Positions 1-6,659 are shown, counted from the stretch's first letter. The stretch is DNA of 13,007 bases from Rhodobacteraceae bacterium UBA6273 (GCA_002440625.1 DJUV01000105.1:1-13007), one strand, 5' to 3'. The notes: generated by a model not told the origin, from the letters alone. Translations and numbers: made by a program.

Positions 1-48
1 CTGATGGCGCGGGGCGGCGTCTACCGGGCTCCGGTCGCGGCGGCATAA
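1..48 (+). CDS. Possible 3' end of an upstream gene (ABC exporter-like tail)
   Basis: Frame 1 from the window edge reads LMARGGVYRAPVAAA and stops at TAA (46-48). The string LMARGGVY resembles the segment near the C-terminus of type I ABC exporter ATPases, where a motif of the form ELxARGGxYxxL follows the H-loop. Only 15 residues are visible, so this is a suggestion. It could equally be a chance open frame next to the IS-rich region. If real, the gene starts outside the window and its tail after the conserved tyrosine is short and alanine-rich. Confidence 0.25.
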   Translation: MMARGGVYRAPVAAA

Positions 49-358
49 GCCGACCGTCGGCCGCGAGAGCGTCGGAGCGAAAGAGGGCAAGGAGCGGTAT
101 GGCGCAACAGTCGTGAGACAGGATCGGGAGAACCAGGGCGCAACAGAGTGCCTTTCGAGCACGCGGCTTTGATCCGGACCCGGCCTTCGAACACCATACG
201 GGCCCGCGGCACGCAGCAGGCCGCATCATGAGGCCGGACATATGTCAGCACCCGATGACGCGCCAGAAACAGCTCGGAAGATCCCTCTTGCGCTTGGGGC
301 GGTTACACATGTTGCGTAACTCACGCCTTAGGCATGACAGCCCCTTTCCCCGGCAGCA
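49..358. other. Stretch without a supportable gene
   Basis: Two short open frames cross this stretch on opposite strands (76 and 92 codons). Neither shows a recognisable motif, ribosome binding site or domain. The only structure seen is the imperfect dyad at 302-320. The stretch lies between the putative end of an upstream gene and the first IS remnant, so it may be eroded mobile-element or intergenic DNA. Confidence 0.4.
302..320. repeat. 19-bp imperfect dyad (operator-like)
   Basis: The sequence GTTACACATGTTGCGTAAC has arms GTTAC/GTAAC and inner CA/TG pairs, with one mismatched pair and a 3-base centre. The form suits a dimeric regulator site or a weak hairpin. No adjacent intact gene supports a specific role. 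Confidence 0.3.
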
Positions 359-543
359 TCAGGTGACGCGGCCGATCTCGGTCGGTGCAGCGGCGAGAAA
401 AGGTTCATCAACGCAATGCGGATCCGGATTTCAGCGGTCTGGCGGCCCAGATCTCTCGCCCTGGTGCGCTCGCCGAATGCCTCGAGGCATCGCATCCTGG
501 CCTTGATCCGGCTTCGGACGTGGTATCGGGTCCAGCGCTTCCG
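359..543 (-). pseudogene. IS5-type transposase, C-terminal remnant
   Basis: On the minus strand one frame reads RSRIKARMRCLEAFGERTR, then DLGRQTAEIRIRIALMN. This resembles the C-terminal end of IS5-group DDE transposases, where a conserved arginine/glutamate helix precedes a tail of the form RFxALGTAEIxRVA and stop. Here the tail is recovered only after a one-base shift at about 386-390, giving APTEIGRVT and a TGA at 359-361. The remnant begins where the IS3-type left end begins (about 544), so the IS3 element may have inserted into it. The catalytic core is absent from the window. Family assignment is by pattern memory; the broken state is directly visible. Confidence 0.5.
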
Positions 544-609
544 CGAGGTGGTACCGGTTTCTAAGACAGGGGCCTAAGGTGGATCGCCCGACGAGAAGGA
601 TGATCCGAC

Positions 610-860
610 ATGAAGTCACGCAGACGGTTCGCGGCCGAGTTCAAGGCGAAGGTCGCGCTTTTGGCGATCCGCGGCGAGCGGACGGTTGCAGAGCTGGCGG
701 CGAAGCACCAGCTTGATCCGAACGAGATGACGTACTGGAAACGGCAGGCCATCGACAAGTTGGCCAAGGTGTTCGACGACAAGGCAACGGATGCGCAGGT
801 CATCGGGGAAGCCGAACTGGCGAAGCTGCACACCAAGATCGGCCAGCCCGCCGGCGGAAC
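610..860 (+). pseudogene. IS3-family transposase OrfA, truncated
   Basis: Starting at ATG 610, the frame reads MKSRRRFAAEFKAKVALLAI, then RTVAELAAKHQLDPNEMTYWK, and continues to AELAKLHTKIGQ. This is the standard IS3 OrfA: an N-terminal helix-turn-helix (about residues 8-50) that binds the element ends, then a leucine-zipper-like coiled segment. A normal OrfA continues with a LxxERDFL-type stretch that links to OrfB by programmed frameshifting. Here that part is gone, and the frame runs straight into sequence matching the middle of OrfB (LELMRIIDEAW). An internal deletion has therefore removed the OrfA end and OrfB start. Not functional as a transposase. Confidence 0.72.
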
Positions 861-867
861 AGTCGAG

Positions 868-1545
868 AACCTCGAATTGATGCGCATCATCGATGAGGCC
901 TGGAGTTGCCTTGGTATGGCTCACGCCAGATGGCGCGACATTTGCGGCGTCAGGGCTGGACGGCCGGCCCCAAGCGTGCTCGACGGCTGATGCGCAAGTT
1001 CGGCCTGTCGCCGATCTACCAGACGCCGAAGGCCAGCGCGCCGCATCCGCAGCACCGCATCTGTCCCTGCCTGCTGCGGTACCTGGAGTTCGAGCGGCCG
1101 AACCAGATCTGCGGCGCGGACCTGACCTGCATTCCGATGCGGCGCGGCTTTCCCTGCCTCGTCGCCATCATGGATTGGCTCAGTCGCAAGGTCTTGGCCT
1201 GGCGGCTGTCGAAGACGATGGCCGCCGGCTTCTGCGCCGCGGCCCTCGAAGAGGCGATCGCCCGCCACGGCCGGCCCGACATCTTCAACACCGACCAGGG
1301 CGCGCAGTTCACCAGATTCGCCTTCACGACAACGCAGAACGACGCCGCCATCCGCCTCTCCATGGACGGGCGCGGGTCGCCGGATCGGCAACGTCTTCAT
1401 CGAGCGGCTGTGGCGCAGCCTCAAATACGCGTGCGTGTTCCTCAACGCCTTCCAGACCGGCAGCGCCCGCACCCAGCCTTCGGCGGCAGTACATCCGACG
1501 AAGTCCATGCTATGGCGGAAATGTCGGAGCAATCGGCGGCGTCGA
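868..1545 (+). pseudogene. IS3-family transposase OrfB, degenerate
   Basis: This is the integrase-like DDE catalytic subunit, split over several frames. Frame 1 gives LELMRIIDEAW. After a shift near 900, frame 3 gives PWYGSRQMARHLRRQGW, LMRKFGLSPIYQTPKA, the RPNQICGADLTCIPMRRG segment (first Asp), and IFNTDQGAQFT (second Asp). After another shift near 1370, GNVFIERLWRSLKYA carries the catalytic Glu. Part of the C-terminal region is then missing, and only RPHPAFGGSTSDEVHA, the counterpart of the usual RPHxALGGxTPDEVY tail, is recovered. The shift at about 900 is explained if one copy of a CTGG tandem was lost. All three catalytic residues can be seen but not in one frame, so the gene is dead. 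Confidence 0.78.
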
Positions 1546-1616
1546 AACAACACCGATCCACCTTGGCCAGGCCGCCAAACGGTCTCGTCAGACGGGACAA
1601 CCTCAAAAGGGACAAG

Positions 1617-1684
1617 GCAACACCATGTGCAATTCGCGCAAAACATGGGGTGAACGCAACGCTCTGCGCGATCCTACACCGCCT
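1617..1684. repeat. Direct repeat copy A (partner at 10615-10683)
   Basis: By hand alignment about 57 of 69 columns match the sequence just downstream of gyrB at 10615-10683, with one gap. The last 14 bases, ATCCTACACCGCCT, are identical. It lies 12 bases after the presumed right end of the IS3 remnant. The copy retains a weaker internal inverted repeat (GCGCA/TGCGC). It may be a dispersed palindromic repeat or one side of a duplication flanking the operon block. Confidence 0.7.
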
Positions 1685-1692
1685 GTAGGGGC

Positions 1693-1710
1693 GCGCGAAA
1701 CCGTTCGCGC
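1693..1710. repeat. 7-bp stem with tetraloop
   Basis: GCGCGAA (1693-1699) and TTCGCGC (1704-1710) are perfect complements around the loop ACCG. There is no T-run on either side, so it is not a convincing terminator. It directly follows repeat copy A. Confidence 0.45.
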
Positions 1711-1843
1711 CACCGCCTCGGTCCATTGCGATTTTCAGGGGAGGATGGCCCAAAGTATTGCGCACTTCTTGCGCATAGAATTTCGCAATTTCCTCAAAGG
1801 CTGTCGCGGAAACCTTCGGAGCCAAACCATTGTTTTCCATTAA

Positions 1844-1904
1844 AAAATCATAGAAGATTTTCTTTTTCCGGAAAACCAGAATCGGCCCCATCTTCTATGA
1901 TTTT
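1844..1904. repeat. 61-bp AT-rich structure: 15-bp inverted repeat around a 12-bp palindrome
   Basis: AAAATCATAGAAGAT (1844-1858) and ATCTTCTATGATTTT (1890-1904) are perfect inverted repeats. The 31-base interior contains the perfect palindrome TTTTCCGGAAAA (1864-1875). The block is strikingly A/T-rich compared with its surroundings. On the minus strand the stem is followed by six T residues, so it could terminate leftward transcription. It could also be abutting ends of a lost element, or a small nonautonomous element. No coding role is evident. Confidence 0.6.
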
Positions 1905-2047
1905 CGTATCCGTCCGTTGGAGGGGTGCGGGCGCAGCCACGTTTCCGGGTCCTGCCGCCAGCCATGAAGGCATCGGAGGTGAAGCCAATGCTACCGCTTG
2001 AACGAGAAGCGCGAACCGGTCAATTTCAAATCGAATGCCAGTCTATC

Positions 2048-2270
2048 GTCGCGGGTTCCGGTGCATCGCGTTTCCTTAAGTCACGGGAACACGATCTCGA
2101 TCTCGTTACGGCGTTTGTCGCGACGCTTATCCTCCTTGGTGGCTTGCCTTGTGACTTCCGGCCTGTGACGCAGGGCTTAATGCCTTTGTCCTTCAACGGA
2201 TATCTAAACTAAACAGCGCATCAGCCGCTGCCGGCCGGAAGCCGCTCCGCCTTGAGAAGCTCCCAAGCTG
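2048..2270 (-). pseudogene. IS5-family (IS427-like) transposase, C-terminal remnant
   Basis: On the minus strand the stretch from 2226 down to about 2145 reads G*CAV*FRYPLKDKGIKPC then VTGRKSQGK, matching the usual GYDADWFRxALKDKGIxPCIPGRKS block, with stops replacing the tyrosine and tryptophan. After loss of one base near 2135-2145 the frame DKRRDKRRNEIEIVF (2087-2131) follows. This is the conserved basic block that carries the catalytic Glu in IS5-family transposases. A stop and weak LKE...TRDDR similarity follow. The element is clearly dead and truncated, and neither terminal repeat could be recognised. It lies about 250 bases upstream of the operon promoter candidate. Confidence 0.72.
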
Positions 2271-2513
2271 GGCCGCCGCGCCTGTGTCGCTGCGGGCCGG
2301 GCGCGCCGCCATGAAGAACCGGATCGAGCAGATGCGGGCATCTGTTGCTGCCTGAGTTCGGTGTTCATGCCGTCTTTGATTCAACCGATCAGACGTCCCC
2401 TTCGGTCCCCGGGGCGCATTCTCGTTTCCAGGACCTGAAGGACCGCATTTTGTCTGAGTAACATCGGCCGCCGAGTTCGGCGCCTGACCCCGTTTTGTGA
2501 TAGTGACTTGCCC
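2271..2513. other. Gene-free stretch upstream of the operon with two hairpins
   Basis: No convincing gene was seen. Two hairpins are visible: CAGATGC/GCATCTG at 2329-2344, and CGCCG-AGTT-CGGCG at 2469-2482. The second is GC-rich and has a TTTT nine bases downstream, so it might act as a weak terminator protecting the operon from upstream transcription. The rest may be eroded IS sequence. Confidence 0.4.
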
Positions 2514-2523
2514 GCCGCGCGGC

Positions 2524-2552
2524 TTGACAAGCTTGGTCGTTCAAGTTGATCG
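2524..2552 (+). promoter_or_regulatory. Candidate promoter of the amide operon
   Basis: A perfect sigma70 -35 hexamer TTGACA lies at 2524-2529. At 17-base spacing the -10 would be TGATCG (2547-2552), which is a poor match. Alphaproteobacterial promoters often rely on a strong -35, so it remains plausible. An inverted repeat CTTGA (2523-2527)/TCAAG (2541-2545) overlaps the spacer, and a 10-bp palindrome GCCGCGCGGC (2514-2523) sits directly upstream, so a repressor or activator site is possible. Predicted transcription start is around 2558-2560, directly before the leader hairpins. Confidence 0.35.
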
Positions 2553-2559
2553 TATCGCC

Positions 2560-2597
2560 GTGCGACGATGCACCTCAAAACCAAAAGCGACGCAGCT
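2560..2597 (+). promoter_or_regulatory. Candidate ANTAR antiterminator RNA (two hexaloop hairpins)
   Basis: ANTAR proteins bind RNA with two small hairpins, each with a six-base loop, the second excluding a downstream terminator. Here hairpin 1 is GTGC-[GACGAT]-GCAC (2560-2573) and hairpin 2 is AGC-[GACGCA]-GCT (2586-2597), extendable with CC (2581-2582)/GG (2598-2599) across a 3-base bulge. Both loops begin GACG, so loop position 4 is G, as in the published consensus, but position 1 is G instead of the usual A. Hairpin 2 uses bases 2589-2595, which form the 5' arm of the terminator at 2589-2621, so the two folds are mutually exclusive. The operon's last gene encodes an ANTAR protein, which makes the placement meaningful. 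Stems are short, hence moderate confidence. Confidence 0.4.
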
Positions 2598-2631
2598 GGA
2601 CACCTCCGTATCCTCTGCGTCTTATTGTTTT
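2589..2631 (+). terminator. Leader intrinsic terminator (attenuator) before the binding-protein gene
   Basis: GACGCAG (2589-2595) pairs perfectly with CTGCGTC (2615-2621) across a 19-base loop, followed at once by TTATTGTTTT (2622-2631). It stands about 50 bases before the first start codon. That is the expected position for an attenuator controlled by the AmiR-like protein encoded at the operon's end. Confidence 0.6.
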
Positions 2632-2681
2632 GAAAGCGTGATCCGGTTTTCTGCTCTTTCGCCAGAACAGGGAATACGACC

Positions 2682-3892
2682 ATGAGACAACTCGCTAAAG
2701 TTCATATGACGGTTGCCGCCTGCGCACTGATAGCGGCGCAGGCTGCGCATGGGGAAGCAAAGATCGGGGCTATCTTCGATCTGACCGGCGGCCTGAACAT
2801 CTACGGCATCCAGCAGGACAACGCGCTGAAACTTGCCGTCGAATCCATCAACGCGGCGGGCGGCCTCTTGGGTGAGCCGATCACGGTCGTCGGCTATGAT
2901 GCGCAGTCCGAGCAATCGAAATACACCCAGTATGCCAATACCGCGATCCTCAAGGATGATGTCGATGCGCTCTTTGCGGGGCTGACCAGTTCCTCGCGCG
3001 AGGCGATCCGGCCGATCGTGCGCAAGGCGAATGTGCCCTATTTCTATTCGTCGCTCTACGAAGGCGGCGCCTGCGACAAGCAGACCTTCGTCACCGGGCC
3101 TTCCGCATCCCAGCAGCTTTCCGTCCTGATCACTGGGCCGTCAAGAAATACGGCAAGAAGATCTTCATCATGGCGCCGGACTACAACTTCGGCACGATCT
3201 CGGCGCACTGGGTGCATGAATATGCCAAGCAACACGATGCCGAAGTCGTGGGCGAGGACATTCTGGCACTGACGGTGACCGACTATGCGCCGACCATCCA
3301 GAAGATCCAGGCCGCCAAGCCCGACTTCGTGGTCGCCCTGCCGGTCGGGGCCAGCCAGACAGGTTTCCTTGAGCAGTTCGCGGCGGCCGGGCTGAAGGAC
3401 AGCATCGGCGTCGTCTCAACCAACTACGGCTCGGGCAACCAGCAGGTCGTCGTCTCGCCCGAGGCTGGCAAGGGCCTGATCGCCGATCAGGGCTACTTCA
3501 TGGTCGTCGACAACCCGGCCAATGCCGAGTTCGTCAAGCTCTGGACGGCCAAGTATGGCGACAAGGAACCGATCATCTCGGGAGCGGTCGATACGTGGAA
3601 TGCCGTCCATCTCTGGGCCGAGGCGGTCAAGAAGGCGGGCACGACGGACGCTGCGCCGGTGATTGCCGCGCTGGAAAGCGGGCTGACCTTCGATGCCCCG
3701 AACGGCACCGTCAAGCTTGAGCCCGGCTCGCATCACCTGCGGCAGAACATCTATATCGTCGAGGGCGATGACCAGCACAGCTTCAAGGTTCTTGAAACCA
3801 TTGCGGATGTGGCCCCGGTGTTCGAGAACGAGAAATGCGATCTCGTTGCGAACCCTGACCTGGTCGAGCATTTCGACCCTGCTTCCAACTGA
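2682..3892 (+). pseudogene. Urea/short-chain-amide ABC transporter periplasmic binding protein, frameshifted
   Basis: This is a type I periplasmic binding protein of the branched-chain amino acid/urea/amide group; it would capture the substrate for the downstream permeases. ATG 2682 follows AGGGA (2669-2673). Residues 1-24 form a signal peptide (basic start, VAACALIAAQAA core, cleavage near AHG-EA). The mature part begins KIGAIFDLTGGLNIYG, a ligand-contacting loop. The first frame matches the family to SQQLSVL; the continuation (HWAVKKYGKKIF, then DYNFGTISA) is in another frame. A net -1 shift lies at about 3124-3131. Repairing one base restores about 403 residues, a normal size. Loss of one GATC from a tandem pair is another explanation. 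The second frame runs cleanly to TGA 3892, and codon use is alike on both sides, so the lesion is recent or a sequence error. Confidence 0.85.
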
Positions 3893-3906
3893 TCCGTGAG
3901 CTAACT

Positions 3907-3938
3907 GGTGGGAGGGGGCAGGCTGCACTCCTCCCACC
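3907..3938 (+). promoter_or_regulatory. Strong intercistronic hairpin after the binding-protein gene
   Basis: GGTGGGAGG (3907-3915) and CCTCCCACC (3930-3938) are perfect 9-bp complements with a 14-base loop. No T-run follows. In transporter operons such stems between the binding protein and permease genes often stabilise the upstream message or cut readthrough, so that more binding protein than membrane protein is made. That role is inferred here. A ribosome binding site GGGAGG lies just after it, before the permease start. Confidence 0.55.
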
Positions 3939-3965
3939 TGAGCGACCCACTTTCGGGAGGAAACC

Positions 3966-4833
3966 ATGGGTATCGACTATCTGGCGACGGTGCTGCTGTC
4001 GTCGCTTTCCAGCGCATCCATTCTGCTGATCGCGACCATCGGTCTTGCGGTGGTTTTCGGCCTGATGGGGGTGATCAATCTCGCCCATGGGGAGTTTCTG
4101 ATGATCGGGGCCTATTCGGCGCTGACGGCGGCGCAGATGGGCGTTCCCTACATCCTTTCGATTCCCATCGCGGTCGTGGTGACAATGGCCATCGGCGCCG
4201 TGGTGGAGATGCTGATCATCCGCAGGCTTTACGGGCGCATCTTCGACACGATGCTGGCGACCTGGGGGATCAGCATCGTCTTCTATCAGCTCGCGGTCCT
4301 CATTTTCGGCACCGTGACGCCCGGCATCGGCATGCCGCAATACAGCATCAGGATCGGCGCCTACAGCCTCGCGGGGTATCCTCTGCTGATGATCGGCGTC
4401 GCGGCACTGATGGGGGCGTTTGTCTATCTGCTGATGACGCGAACCGTCTATGGCATGAAAGCCCGCGCTTCGATCCAAGAGCCGGAAATGGCGCAAGCCA
4501 TCGGCATTGAGTCGGCCCGCGTGAGCACCCTGACCTTTGCAATCGGCTGCGGCCTTGCCGGGTTCGCGGGCGCTGTCCTGCTGCCGATCGTTCCGGCCAC
4601 GCCTTCCATGGGCTTTGCCTTCGTCATCAAGGCCTTCCTGACCGTGGTCGTGGCCGGGCCGGTGACGCTGACCGGCTCCGCCTTGACAGCCCTCGGCCTT
4701 GGGGGGGGGCGCGTCGATCACTGCGAGTTACCTCACCTCGGTTGCGGGTGACATCTTCTTCTTCCTGATCACCGCTGTCCTGCTCTGGCTGTATCCCCTT
4801 GGGATCTCGGCCAAGTGGCGCCGCAAGCTCTGA
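3966..4833 (+). pseudogene. LivH/UrtB-type ABC permease, +1 frameshift in a 9-G tract
   Basis: This is an inner-membrane permease of the branched-chain amino acid/urea/amide transporter class. ATG 3966 has a good GGGAGG site six bases upstream. The first frame shows repeated hydrophobic helices and the LivH-family signature GVINLAHGEFLMIGAY (about residues 36-51), then the conserved EAA-like cytoplasmic loop around TVYGMKARASIQEPEMAQAIG. At 4701-4709 there are nine consecutive G. Removing one gives the continuation GASITASYLTSVAGDIFFFL and a TGA at 4831-4833, a full 288-residue permease ending WRRKL. As written, the frame instead stops early at about 4751 with a nonsense tail and loses the last helix. 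This may be a pseudogene, a slippage-switchable tract or a homopolymer read error. The next gene begins 8 bases after the restored stop. Confidence 0.85.
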
Positions 4834-4841
4834 GGCACCGG

Positions 4842-6002
4842 ATGCCACTTTCGCAAACTCTCCATGACCGCGCGGGCACGGTCTTTCCATTGATAGCCAC
4901 GGTCCTCGCCTTGGGCGCGGCAAAGGTCATCGACCCCTACCTCGCCTATGTCGCGACCTCATGGATCATCTTCGGCCTGCTTGGCCTCAGCCTTGATGTC
5001 GTCTGGGGGCGCGGCGGCTTCCTGAGCCTGACGCAGACGGCGTTTTACGGGCTTGGCGGCTATTTCGGGAGCCTTGTCGCCGTCAACCTGTCCGAGGCAA
5101 CGGGCCATTCGGTTCTCTGGAGCCTGCCTGCGGGCGCGCTCTTCGGCGCGGTGATCGCCGCCGGTCTGGGCTGGATCATCTTCTATGCCCGCATGGGTCC
5201 GCTGCAAAGCACGATCCTGTCCTACACCTTCACCCTGCTTCTGTGGTCGGTCAGCCAGTCCTTCAAGCTCACTGTCGGTTCGGCGGTCATCGGGGGCGAC
5301 AACGGAATGTCGAACATTCCGGGCTATGTCCTTGGCTTTGGAAAAGGCGCCGAAGCGCTTGGCCCTGATGCCGGGCTGATGTTCGTCATCTTGGTTGCAT
5401 CGGCCGCCTACTTTGCGACCCGCCACCTGATGAAAGGCACCTTCGGCACCATCATCGACAGCATCCGGCTTGATGGTCAGAAGACCGAGCTTCTCGGCTA
5501 TGACGTGCGCCGCTATCAGGTTCTGAACTTTGCCTGGTCCGGCGGGCTGGCAGGGCTGGCAGGGGCGCTGTTTGCCGGCTGGGCCAATTATCTGAACCCG
5601 TCGATCTTTTCGGTGCAGGAGGCGCTTCTGGTGCCGATCTATGTGCTGGTCGGCGGCCTCGGCACCCTTGCCGGCCCCTTCGTCGGTGCGCTGCTGATCG
5701 GCGGGCTGTCGTTCTGGCTGGGTGGCGGCGCGGTCGGCGGGCAGACAACGCTGATCCTTGGGATCGTGCTGATCCTCTTGGTTCTGTTTCTGAAGAACGG
5801 GGTGCTTGGCGGCCTTGACCAACTCCGGCGCTCCACGTTGCCTGATCCCAATGCCGCAGCGCGCGGTGCCGGTGCGGTTTCGATCAACGCGACGGAACTG
5901 GAGCAGATCCTGACCGGGGCCGAGGCGCAGGCGGGACCGGCGAAACCCTTGAAGACCGAAAAACTGTTCAAGCGTTTCGGCGGTGTGATCCCCGTGAACT
6001 AG
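4842..6002 (+). CDS. LivM/UrtC-type ABC permease running into an ATPase domain, ended by an amber codon
   Basis: This is the second inner-membrane permease of the transporter. ATG 4842, 8 bases after the restored stop of the preceding permease gene, is preferred over the GTG at 4815 that overlaps it. Residues 1 to about 330 hold about nine hydrophobic helices with LivM-type motifs: the loop GRGGFLSLTQTAFYGLGGY and the late GGLGTLAGPFVGALLIGG. After a 35-residue linker the frame enters the first strand of a UrtD-type ATPase (LKTEKLFKRFGGVIPVN, about residues 370-386) and then meets TAG at 6000-6002. The same frame continues open to 6659, so the gene looks like a permease-ATPase fusion of about 605 residues interrupted by one nonsense codon. 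The permease half is intact. An independent permease with read-in is less likely because the ATPase strand precedes the stop. Confidence 0.82.
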   Translation: MPLSQTLHDRAGTVFPLIATVLALGAAKVIDPYLAYVATSWIIFGLLGLSLDVVWGRGGFLSLTQTAFYGLGGYFGSLVAVNLSEATGHSVLWSLPAGALFGAVIAAGLGWIIFYARMGPLQSTILSYTFTLLLWSVSQSFKLTVGSAVIGGDNGMSNIPGYVLGFGKGAEALGPDAGLMFVILVASAAYFATRHLMKGTFGTIIDSIRLDGQKTELLGYDVRRYQVLNFAWSGGLAGLAGALFAGWANYLNPSIFSVQEALLVPIYVLVGGLGTLAGPFVGALLIGGLSFWLGGGAVGGQTTLILGIVLILLVLFLKNGVLGGLDQLRRSTLPDPNAAARGAGAVSINATELEQILTGAEAQAGPAKPLKTEKLFKRFGGVIPVN

Positions 6003-6659
6003 GTGTCGCTGGCGTTCGTTCCGGGGCGGCCCTTCTCGCTGATCGGGCCGAACGGGGCAGGCAAAAGCTCGTTCCTGAAAACCTGCGTCGGAGTCTATGA
6101 GCCGGAGGGCGGCACAGTCACCATCGGCGGCAGGGATGTCACGAAAGCCCCGATCTTCCGGCGCGTTCATGCCGGCATGGGGGTCAAGAACCAGAAGCCG
6201 CAGGTCTTTGGCGATCTGACTGTCAGGGTCAACCTGTGGATCGCAGCCTATTCCCGCGTCAAGGACCGGGAAAAGGCCGCCGGGATTGCGGGCAAGATCA
6301 TCGCCATGCTCGGGCTTCAGGATCAGGCCGGCGTGCAGGCCTCGGCGCTGTCGCATGGCCAGCAGCAGTGGCTGGATATCGGCATGGTCCTTTGTCTCGC
6401 CCCGCGCGTCGTTCTTCTGGACGAACCCGCTGCGGGCATGACCAACGAGGAAACCCGCGAGCTTTCGGGGCTTGTCCGCATACTGGCCAGGTTCACCACC
6501 GTCATCGTCGTCGAGCATGACATGGAGTTCGTGCGCACCCTTCAGGGCCACGTCACCGTTCTGCATCAGGGCGAGGTCTTCGCCGAAGGCGACATCGAGA
6601 CGTTGCGCGCCGACGACCGGGTTCTCGACATCTACCTCGGGAGGCGCGAGCATGTTTAG
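6003..6659 (+). pseudogene. UrtD/LivG-type ABC ATPase domain, cut from its start by an amber codon
   Basis: This is the nucleotide-binding domain that would drive transport. In the frame continuing from the upstream permease it shows Walker A GPNGAGKSS, Q-loop region VKNQKPQVF, signature LSHGQQQWLDIGM, Walker B VVLLDEPAAGMTNEET, and H-loop VVEHDM. The DEPxAGMTxEET string is typical of UrtD. The domain's first beta strand lies before the stop at 6000-6002. A GTG at 6003 directly follows the stop and could serve as a restart, but the product would lack the first strand and the adenine-contacting aromatic region, so its fold is doubtful. The final codons overlap the next gene by 8 bases. One base change of TAG to a sense codon (for example GAG) would restore a single fused protein. 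Confidence 0.8.

Larger units (their letters stand above)
544..1605 (+). mobile_element. Degenerate IS3-family insertion sequence
   Basis: The element contains an OrfA-type helix-turn-helix start and OrfB-type DDE transposase pieces in the IS3 order. Candidate terminal inverted repeats are visible: the left end at 544-567 begins GAGGTGGTACCGG (545 on), and the reverse complement of the right end at 1605 reads TGAGGTTGTCCCGT. About 15 of the first 24 positions match by hand. The element is about 1.06 kb, shorter than typical IS3 elements, which fits the internal deletion between OrfA and OrfB. No clear target-site duplication was seen, as expected for an old or rearranged copy. Confidence 0.7.

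Noticed and set aside
1442..1891. 149-codon minus-strand frame whose start reads like a protein (ATAFEEIAKFYAQEVR)
   Set aside because: The first part looks protein-like, but the frame then runs through the hairpin, repeat copy A and the IS3 end. There is no clear ribosome site, third-position GC is low and no family is recognised. It could be a gene fragment but is not supportable.
1925..2212. 95-codon plus-strand frame
   Set aside because: It overlaps the recognisable IS5-type transposase remnant on the other strand, so it is probably a shadow.
2469..2500. GC-rich hairpin with downstream TTTT as a true terminator
   Set aside because: The T-run begins about nine bases after the stem and is only four bases long, so it is noted only as a possible weak stop.
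2381..2683. 100-codon minus-strand frame across the operon leader
   Set aside because: It covers the promoter candidate and terminator, has no motif, and its start is at the divergent edge of the binding-protein gene; regulatory sequence explains the stretch better.
3783..4721. 312-codon minus-strand open frame
   Set aside because: Antisense to the binding-protein end and first permease; the composition is charged and repetitive, with no motif.
6003..6659. Separate, functional UrtD gene starting at GTG 6003
   Set aside because: The first beta strand of the ATPase lies upstream of the stop in the same frame, so an independent gene starting at 6003 would lack part of the fold; an interrupted fusion is the better reading.
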